Assembly: GCA_020248405.1 (NCBI GenBank)
Contig: JADCHQ010000040.1
Location: 1 to 64,000 of the forward strand
Direction: 5' to 3'
DNA: 64,000 bases
Origin: Rhodocyclaceae bacterium
GTDB lineage: Bacteria; Pseudomonadota; Gammaproteobacteria; Burkholderiales; Ga0077523
Position numbers and translations under genes: made by a program
Part shown: positions 56,459-64,000 of the stretch, one piece after another
Position numbering within the stretch: position 1 is the stretch's first letter
How the letters are laid out: each line of letters starts with the position of its first letter
Notes under the pieces: generated by a model
What the model saw: only the letters and a program-made list of their open reading frames with translations
What the model was told of the DNA's origin: nothing
Databases searched by the model: none

Positions 56459-56893
56459 TCACTTGTCCGGGCCCTCGCCCGGGGAGGCGCGGCCTCCATC
56501 GTCGGTGTAGGGATACCTCACGTGGCCGAAGCGGATCACCAGCACCGCCAGGGCGAGCAGCAGCACGGCGCCGGCCACGTACAGCATGCGTGCGCTGTCC
56601 AGTTCCTTCACGTCCAGAATCAGGTAGCGCGCCAGGGCCACCATGGCGATGTAGAGCGGGAAGCGCACCGGCAGCTTGCCCGAGTTGTAGTACAGCCCCA
56701 CCATGGAGAGCACTTCAAGGTACAGGAACATGAGCAGCAGGTCGCCCAGCGTGACCTTGGCGTTGGTCCACATGAGCTGCACCTCGTGCCAGCCGGCCAC
56801 CACCGTGGCGCAGGCGATCACCAGCAGGCCGAGGTTCTCGACGATTTCCAGGCCCACCAGGGCATAGCGGGCGGTACGGGTCTTGGTGGGCAT
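56459..56893 (-). CDS. psiE: PsiE-family membrane protein
   Basis: The 144-residue protein has four hydrophobic helices ([66 protein letters not shown]) and matches the PsiE family, named for phosphate-starvation induction in E. coli. Its function is unknown. It starts 4 nt after pyk (ATG 56893) and ends just before purE, a position that makes it part of the operon by spacing alone. No Pho box is seen. Confidence 0.83.
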   Translation of the reverse strand: MPTKTRTARYALVGLEIVENLGLLVIACATVVAGWHEVQLMWTNAKVTLGDLLLMFLYLEVLSMVGLYYNSGKLPVRFPLYIAMVALARYLILDVKELDSARMLYVAGAVLLLALAVLVIRFGHVRYPYTDDGGRASPGEGPDK

Positions 56894-56897
56894 GGCT

Positions 56898-58328
56898 TCA
56901 GTCTCCGTGCTCGCCCACGCGCACGATCTTGAGGGTGTTGGTGCCGCCCGACTTGCCGATGGGCTCACCGATGGTGAGTACGATCAGGTCGCCGTCCTGC
57001 ACCGCGCCGTGCTGCTTCAACTGCCGCTCGGCCTCGAGCAGCAGCTGCTCCCGGTCGGAACCGAAGTACTGGATCATGAGCGGGTAGACGTCGCGGAACA
57101 GCGTGAGCCGGTAGCGGGTGCCGATTTCGGGCGTGAGGGCGTAGATGGGCACGCCGCAGTTCACCCGCGACATCCACAGCGCCGTGGAACCCGACTGGGT
57201 GAGGGCCGCGATGCACTTCACCTTGAGGTGGAAGGCGGTGAACAGCGCCCCCATGGCAATGGACTGGTCCACGCGGGTGAACACGCGGTTGAGGAATTCG
57301 CGGTCGAGCTCCAGGTCAGCGGACTTCTCGGCCTCCAGGCACACGCGGGCCATGGCCTCCACCGTGTGCACCGGATACTTCCCGGCGGCGGTCTCGGCCG
57401 ACAGCATCACCGCGTCGGTGCCGTCGAGCACGGCGTTGGCCACGTCCGAGACCTCGGCCCGGGTGGGCACGGAGCTCGAGATCATGGATTCCATCATCTG
57501 CGTGGCGGTGATGGTGAGCTTGTTGCGCTCGCGGGCCAGCCGGATCATGCGCTTCTGCAGCGCCGGCACCGCCGCATCGCCCACCTCCACCGCCAGATCG
57601 CCGCGCGCCACCATGATGGCGTCGGAGGCTTCGAGGATTTCCTCCAGGGCCTTGACCGCCTCGGTGCGCTCGATCTTGGCCACCAGCAGCGCCTTGCCGC
57701 CCGCGGCGCGCATGAGCTCGCGGGCCATGTACATGTCGGACCCGCTTTTGGGAAAGGACACGGCCAGGAAGTCGGCCTTCATGCGCGCCGCCACGCGGAT
57801 GTCGTCCATGTCCTTGGCGGTCAGCGCGGGGGCGGTGAGGCCGCCGCCGCGGCGGTTGATGCCCTTGTTGTTGGACAGCTCGCCGCCGTGGGTCACCAGG
57901 GTGTGGATGCTCGCCCCCTCCACGCGCTGCACCTTGAGGGTGATGCGGCCGTCGTCGAGCAGCAGTTCGTCGCCGGCGCGCACGTCGTTGGGCAGCTCGC
58001 GATAGTCGAGGCCCACGCGGCCGGAATCGCCCATGCCGCACTCGGCGTCGAGCACGAAGGCGGCGCCGTCGGCCAGGGTGATGCGCCCGCCGTCGAACTT
58101 GCCGATGCGAATCTTCGGGCCCTGCAGGTCCACCATGATGCCCACGGTGCGGCCCAGCTCGCGGGAGACCTCGCGCACCAGGTCGGCGCGGGCGAGGTGG
58201 TCTTCGGCAAGGCCGTGGGAGAAGTTCATGCGCACCACGTCCACGCCCGCGGCCACCATGGCGCGCAGCACCGCCTTCTCGGAGGAGGCGGGGCCCAGGG
58301 TGGCGACGATCTTGGTGGAGCGCTGCAT
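56898..58328 (-). CDS. pyk: Pyruvate kinase
   Basis: Pyk makes ATP and pyruvate from phosphoenolpyruvate. The 476-residue protein has the family blocks STKIVATLGPASS, RMNFSHGLAEDH, VDLQGPKIRIGKFDGG, MVARGDLAVEVGDA, TATQMMESMI and GTDAVMLSAETA. Length fits. It begins 2 nt after pgk and the effector region at the C-terminus is intact. Confidence 0.95.
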   Translation of the reverse strand: MQRSTKIVATLGPASSEKAVLRAMVAAGVDVVRMNFSHGLAEDHLARADLVREVSRELGRTVGIMVDLQGPKIRIGKFDGGRITLADGAAFVLDAECGMGDSGRVGLDYRELPNDVRAGDELLLDDGRITLKVQRVEGASIHTLVTHGGELSNNKGINRRGGGLTAPALTAKDMDDIRVAARMKADFLAVSFPKSGSDMYMARELMRAAGGKALLVAKIERTEAVKALEEILEASDAIMVARGDLAVEVGDAAVPALQKRMIRLARERNKLTITATQMMESMISSSVPTRAEVSDVANAVLDGTDAVMLSAETAAGKYPVHTVEAMARVCLEAEKSADLELDREFLNRVFTRVDQSIAMGALFTAFHLKVKCIAALTQSGSTALWMSRVNCGVPIYALTPEIGTRYRLTLFRDVYPLMIQYFGSDREQLLLEAERQLKQHGAVQDGDLIVLTIGEPIGKSGGTNTLKIVRVGEHGD

Positions 58329-58330
58329 GC

Positions 58331-59506
58331 TCAGGCGGCGGCGCGCGCTTCGAGGATTTCGATGGCCGGCAGCTTGCGCCCTTCGAGGAATTCCAGGAAG
58401 GCCCCGCCAGCGGTGGAGATGTAGGACACGCGATCGGTGATGCCGAACCTGGCGATGGCTGCCACGGTGTCGCCGCCGCCGGCGATGGAGAAGGCGGGCG
58501 AGGCGGCGATGGCCTCGGCCATGGCCCGGGTGCCGCCGGCGAAGGCGTCGAACTCGAACACGCCCACCGGGCCGTTCCAGACGATGGTGGCGGCCTTGCC
58601 CAGCAGGCCGCGGAACAGCTCGGCGGTGCGCGGGCCCACGTCGAGGATCATGTCCTCGGGGCCCACCTCGGCGGCGGCCTTCACCGTGGCCGCGGCGCTA
58701 GCGGAGAACTCGCTCGCCACCACCACGTCCACCGGCAGGGGCACGTCTGCACCGCGGGCGCGCGCCGCCTCGATGATGCGCCGCGCTTCGGGCACCAGAT
58801 CGGGCTCGCACAGCGACTTGCCGATGGGCAGCCCGGCGGCGGCCATGAAGGTGTTGGCGATGCCCCCGCCCACGATGAGTTGGTCCACCTTCTCGGCCAG
58901 CGCGCCCAGGATGGTGAGCTTGGTGGACACCTTGGAGCCGCCCACGATGGCCACCAGCGGCCGGGCGGGGTTCTGCAGCGCCTTGCCCAGGGCCTGGATC
59001 TCGGCGGCCATGAGCGGGCCGGCGCAGGCCACGGGCGCGAAGCGCGCAACACCGTGGGTGGTGGCCTCGGCGCGGTGGGCGGTGGCGAAGGCGTCGTTCA
59101 CGTACACGTCACACAGGGCAGCCATGCGCCGCGACAGGGTTTCGTCGTTCTTCTTCTCGCCCTTGTTGAAGCGGCAGTTCTCCAGCATCACCACCTGACC
59201 CGGCCCCACCTCGACGCCGTCGAGCCAGTGGCGCGCCAGCGGCACCTCCTGGCCCAGCAGCCCGGACAGGCGCCGCGCCACGGGCGCCAGCGACTGCGCC
59301 TCATCGAACACACCCTCCTCGGGGCGGCCGAGGTGCGACACCAGCATCACCCGGGCGCCGGCGGCCAGCGCCTGGCGGATGCCCGGCAGCGCGGCGCGGA
59401 TGCGCGTGTCGTCGCTGATGCGCCCGTCCTGGAGGGGGACGTTGAAGTCCACCCGGATCAGCACGCGCCGGTCGCGCAGGTCCACCTTGTCGAGGGTCTT
59501 GATCAT
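58331..59506 (-). CDS. pgk: Phosphoglycerate kinase
   Basis: Pgk exchanges phosphate between 1,3-bisphosphoglycerate and ADP. The 391-residue protein shows [53 protein letters not shown] and GGDTVAAI with a GGGASLE-equivalent [12 protein letters not shown] ending. ATG 59506 is the start. About 96 bp separate it from gapA; that gap contains a short GGGGAA/TTCCCC inverted repeat (59545-59558). Confidence 0.95.
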   Translation of the reverse strand: MIKTLDKVDLRDRRVLIRVDFNVPLQDGRISDDTRIRAALPGIRQALAAGARVMLVSHLGRPEEGVFDEAQSLAPVARRLSGLLGQEVPLARHWLDGVEVGPGQVVMLENCRFNKGEKKNDETLSRRMAALCDVYVNDAFATAHRAEATTHGVARFAPVACAGPLMAAEIQALGKALQNPARPLVAIVGGSKVSTKLTILGALAEKVDQLIVGGGIANTFMAAAGLPIGKSLCEPDLVPEARRIIEAARARGADVPLPVDVVVASEFSASAAATVKAAAEVGPEDMILDVGPRTAELFRGLLGKAATIVWNGPVGVFEFDAFAGGTRAMAEAIAASPAFSIAGGGDTVAAIARFGITDRVSYISTAGGAFLEFLEGRKLPAIEILEARAAA

Positions 59507-59602
59507 GCGGTGCGCCTGCCCCTGAAAGGAAAGGGGCCGCAGGCGGGGAACATTCCCCCCTCGCGACCCCGCGGATGAAAAAAGTCTTCGAACCCGGAAG
59601 CG

Positions 59603-60613
59603 CTACTTGGCGTTGGTGAAGGCCACCGCCGTGTCGAGCATGCGGTTGCTGAAGCCCCACTCGTTGTCGTACCAGGCCGACACCTTCACCAGCGTGCCCT
59701 CGGCCACCTTGGTGAGGGTGGCGTCGAAGATGGAGGAGCGCGGGTCGTGGTTGTAGTCCACCGACACCAGCGGTGCGTCGGTCCAGCCCAGGATGCCCTT
59801 CAACTCGCCTTCCGAGGCGGCCTTCACCACGTCGTTCACCTCCTGCACGGACGTGGGCCGTTTGGCCAGGAAGGACAGGTCCACCAGCGAGACGTTGATG
59901 GTGGGCACGCGGATGGCGTAGCCGTCGAGCTTGCCGTTGAGTTCGGGCAGCACCAGGCCCACCGCGGAGGCCGCGCCGGTCTTGGTGGGGATCATGGACA
60001 TGGTGGCCGAGCGGGCGCGGCGCAGGTCCTCGTGGTAGACGTCGGTGAGCACCTGGTCGTTGGTGTAGGCGTGGATGGTGGTCATGAGCCCCGACACCAG
60101 GCCGATCTTGTCGTGCAGGGGCTTCACCATGGGCGCCAGGCAGTTGGTGGTGCACGAGGCGTTGGAGATGACGGTGTGCGAGGGTTTTAGCGTGTGGTGG
60201 TTCACGCCGTAGACGATGGTGGCGTCCACGTTCTTTCCGGGGGCGGAGATGATCACCTTGCGGGCGCCGCCGGCCAGATGGGCCTGGGCCTTGGCCTTGT
60301 CGGTGAAGTGGCCGGTGCACTCCATCACCACATCCACCTCCAGGCTGCCCCAGGGCAGCCTGGCGGGATCGCGCTCGGCGAACACCTTGATGGCGTCGCC
60401 GTTGACCATCATGGCGTCGCCCTCCACCGTGACCGTGCCGCGGAAGGGCCCGTGGGCGGTGTCGTAGCGGGTGAGGTGGGCGTTGGTTTCCGGGCTGCCG
60501 AGATCGTTGATGGCGACAATCTGCAACTCGCCGTTGCGGCCGGACTCGTACAGGGCGCGGAGGATGTTGCGGCCGATGCGGCCGTAACCGTTGATGGCAA
60601 CACGGATGGGCAT
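59603..60613 (-). CDS. gapA: Glyceraldehyde-3-phosphate dehydrogenase, type I
   Basis: GapA oxidises glyceraldehyde 3-phosphate with NAD(P). The 336-residue protein shows [17 protein letters not shown], active-site C154 in [12 protein letters not shown], the catalytic His in TIHAYTNDQ, and [13 protein letters not shown] at the end. ATG 60613 gives the standard [14 protein letters not shown] start with AGG upstream; an upstream open stretch is not coding. A promoter-like -10 (60646-60651) suggests extra transcription at this point. Confidence 0.96.
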   Translation of the reverse strand: MPIRVAINGYGRIGRNILRALYESGRNGELQIVAINDLGSPETNAHLTRYDTAHGPFRGTVTVEGDAMMVNGDAIKVFAERDPARLPWGSLEVDVVMECTGHFTDKAKAQAHLAGGARKVIISAPGKNVDATIVYGVNHHTLKPSHTVISNASCTTNCLAPMVKPLHDKIGLVSGLMTTIHAYTNDQVLTDVYHEDLRRARSATMSMIPTKTGAASAVGLVLPELNGKLDGYAIRVPTINVSLVDLSFLAKRPTSVQEVNDVVKAASEGELKGILGWTDAPLVSVDYNHDPRSSIFDATLTKVAEGTLVKVSAWYDNEWGFSNRMLDTAVAFTNAK

Positions 60614-60645
60614 GACCTGGAACCTCTTCCTCAGGGGGGCGAAGG

Positions 60646-60651
60646 ATTGTA
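60646..60651 (-). promoter_or_regulatory. Putative -10 box of gapA
   Basis: TACAAT on the minus strand sits 32 nt upstream of the gapA start in the 83-bp glk-gapA gap. The -35 is not convincing. It could be an internal promoter of the long glycolytic run. Confidence 0.4.
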
Positions 60652-60696
60652 TCCCAGGCCCATAACCGCGTCGTCGCGCGGGGGCTGCGGGACAGA

Positions 60697-61677
60697 TCAG
60701 CGCGGCGCCGGATCGTCCAGGGCCGCGGCGGCGCCGCGCAGCGCCGGGCTCGCAGCCGTGATCACGAAGGTGGGGATGGCGGCGGTGTAGGCGGAGAAAC
60801 GGCCCTTGCGCTCGAATCGGGCGCGAAACGGCGAATCGGCAAACCAAGCGCCCAGCGCCGGCACGATGCCACCGCCCAGATATACGCCACCGCGGGCGCC
60901 GAAGGTGACGGCGAGATTGGCGGCCACGGTGCCCAGCAGGGCGCAGAAGCGGGCGAGGGTGTCCGCGCTGACGGGGTCCGGCGGCGCCACCGCCAGCGCC
61001 CGGCGGGTGATCTCCTCGGGCTCGGGGGCGGCCACGGCCGGCAGGCCGCGCAACTCACGCAGGGTGAGCCACAGCAGCTGCAGTCCCGGACCGCTCAGCA
61101 GGCGCTCAGCGGACACATGGTCGAAGCGCCGCCACAGGTGCGAGAGCAGCGCCGCTTCTTCCTCGTCCATGGGGCTCAGCGCCACGTGCCCGCCTTCGCC
61201 GGGCACGGCCACCCAGCGCTCGCCGGCCCTCACCAGCGCCGCCACGCCCAGCCCGGTGCCGGCGCCCAGCACCACGCGCGGCGCGAGGGGCTCGGCCGCC
61301 CCACCGCCCACGGCGCGAAGCTCGGGGGGCACCAGCCACGGCAACGCCAGAGCCTGGGCTTCGAAGTCGTTCACCACCCGCAGACGCCGAAGGCGCAGCA
61401 CCGCACGCAGTTCCTCGATGCGGAAGGACCAGCCCAGATTGGTGAAGCGAACGTGACCGCCGGTGACGGGCGCGGCCACGGCAACGCAGGCCTCCTCCAC
61501 CGGCGGTTGGCCGATCGCAGCGAGGTAGGCGCGGGCCGCGTCGGCCAGGGAGGCGAACGCCGCACAGGCAAGGGAGCGCACCTCGGCAGGCGGCGCGCCG
61601 GGCGCCTCGCACACCCCGAACCGGGCGCGGGTGCCGCCGATGTCGGCCACCAGCCTGAACGGCTGCGGCGCCGTCAC
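60697..61677 (-). CDS. glk: Glucokinase
   Basis: Glk phosphorylates glucose with ATP. The 326-residue protein matches the proteobacterial GlkA group: [18 protein letters not shown] (phosphate-1), [27 protein letters not shown] (catalytic Asp), [15 protein letters not shown] and [15 protein letters not shown]. It lacks the ROK zinc motif. It ends 83 bp upstream of gapA and starts 18 nt after tkt. Confidence 0.92.
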   Translation of the reverse strand: MTAPQPFRLVADIGGTRARFGVCEAPGAPPAEVRSLACAAFASLADAARAYLAAIGQPPVEEACVAVAAPVTGGHVRFTNLGWSFRIEELRAVLRLRRLRVVNDFEAQALALPWLVPPELRAVGGGAAEPLAPRVVLGAGTGLGVAALVRAGERWVAVPGEGGHVALSPMDEEEAALLSHLWRRFDHVSAERLLSGPGLQLLWLTLRELRGLPAVAAPEPEEITRRALAVAPPDPVSADTLARFCALLGTVAANLAVTFGARGGVYLGGGIVPALGAWFADSPFRARFERKGRFSAYTAAIPTFVITAASPALRGAAAALDDPAPR

Positions 61678-61695
61678 GGCGGCATGCCTTTCACG

Positions 61696-63696
<2,001 letters not shown>

Positions 63697-64000
63697 GAAG
63701 GCAGGGCGCAGGAAGGGGGAAGTCCTCGGGACCGAGGGGTGCGCGATTCTAGCCGATAGGGTGGGGGGACCCGCGGGACGCCTCGGGCTGGCGCTGCCCC
63801 TCTCCCGCGGGAATGCCTTCAATTCAGCCCGGCGTTTGCCGATACTTCCCGCCGCTCCGGCGGGTAGCATGGCGGGCACGAGGCTCCGTCGCGCCGCTGC
63901 CACGCGGCGCAGCAATCCCGGCTCCCGGGTAGGCCCGCCAATACTCACCGATGCGCGAAGACACCCGTGAACCGAGCCGCCGCCCCCCTCATGCAAACAC
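63697..64000. other. Upstream region of tkt and window edge
   Basis: This 304-bp region is the tkt leader. Frames open to the edge on the plus strand from ATG 63952 and GTG 63968, so a divergent gene may begin here, but too few residues are visible to identify it. Confidence 0.4.
63746..63751 (-). promoter_or_regulatory. Putative -10 box of tkt
   Basis: TAGAAT on the minus strand lies about 50 nt upstream of the tkt ATG. The -35 is poorly conserved. If real, it drives the run starting with tkt. Confidence 0.35.

Noticed and set aside
63952-64000. Start of a divergent gene at the right edge
   Set aside because: Only about 16 codons are visible, with several possible starts and no recognisable motif.

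Overview
The window is 64 kb of GC-rich chromosome that looks like a betaproteobacterium (Burkholderiales, Rhodocyclales or Nitrosomonadales type). The evidence is gene content and order: mreBCD-mrdAB-rlpA divergent from gatCAB, a metX-metW pair, leuS-lptE, type II homoserine kinase, a BPSS1780-type membrane protein, DUF4124, a membrane-anchored cytochrome c5, and a tkt-glk-gapA-pgk-pyk run. Most of it is housekeeping sequence packed in overlapping operons with ATGA, GTGA or TGATG junctions. I see no CRISPR array, prophage or rRNA operon, and only one tRNA.

Layout. 1-5264 is accessory DNA. The end of an IS5-family element sits inside the third gene of a type I restriction operon (hsdR-hsdS-OLD-like ATPase, minus strand), and no hsdM is visible. 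It is followed by a secreted tyrosine-rich NPY-repeat protein. 5570-8000 holds a decayed ParE-type toxin-antitoxin pair, a lipocalin-like secreted protein, and a Panacea-domain antitoxin with a candidate toxin. 8000-13600 carries YaiI, a lipoprotein with a VOC fold, an S4 protein, acetoacetyl-CoA synthetase, a PIN toxin, an FKBP isomerase, a tandem PepSY protein, a 41-bp perfect palindrome and tRNA-Arg(CCG). 13600-17650 has cytochrome c5, apaH, an ornithine-lipid pair (olsB-olsA) and a PfkB kinase.

17650-24331 is the rod-shape and cell-wall elongation operon. 24497-27747 is gatCAB. 27798-36071 holds DUF4124-pyrE, divergent exonuclease III, and a leuS-lptE-metX-metW-ampG operon. 36100-45000 has a FecR-SPOR protein, uvrD, a BPSS1780 membrane protein, thrB, a LOG-family protein and polA. 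45160-46180 is a small patch of unassigned genes, one of them visibly richer in AT. 46180-51100 holds a cupin, a large FAD/Fe-S oxidoreductase and a serine-glyoxylate-type aminotransferase.

51117-63696 is one uninterrupted minus-strand run: tkt-glk-gapA-pgk-pyk-psiE-purE-purK-purC-tsaC-sbtA-PII-like-(66 aa)-Rieske. PurK and TsaC both consume bicarbonate and SbtA is a bicarbonate transporter family, so the distal half looks like a bicarbonate supply-and-use unit. This is the most interesting combination in the window. The PII-like gene, the 66-aa gene and the Rieske gene are its least understood parts.
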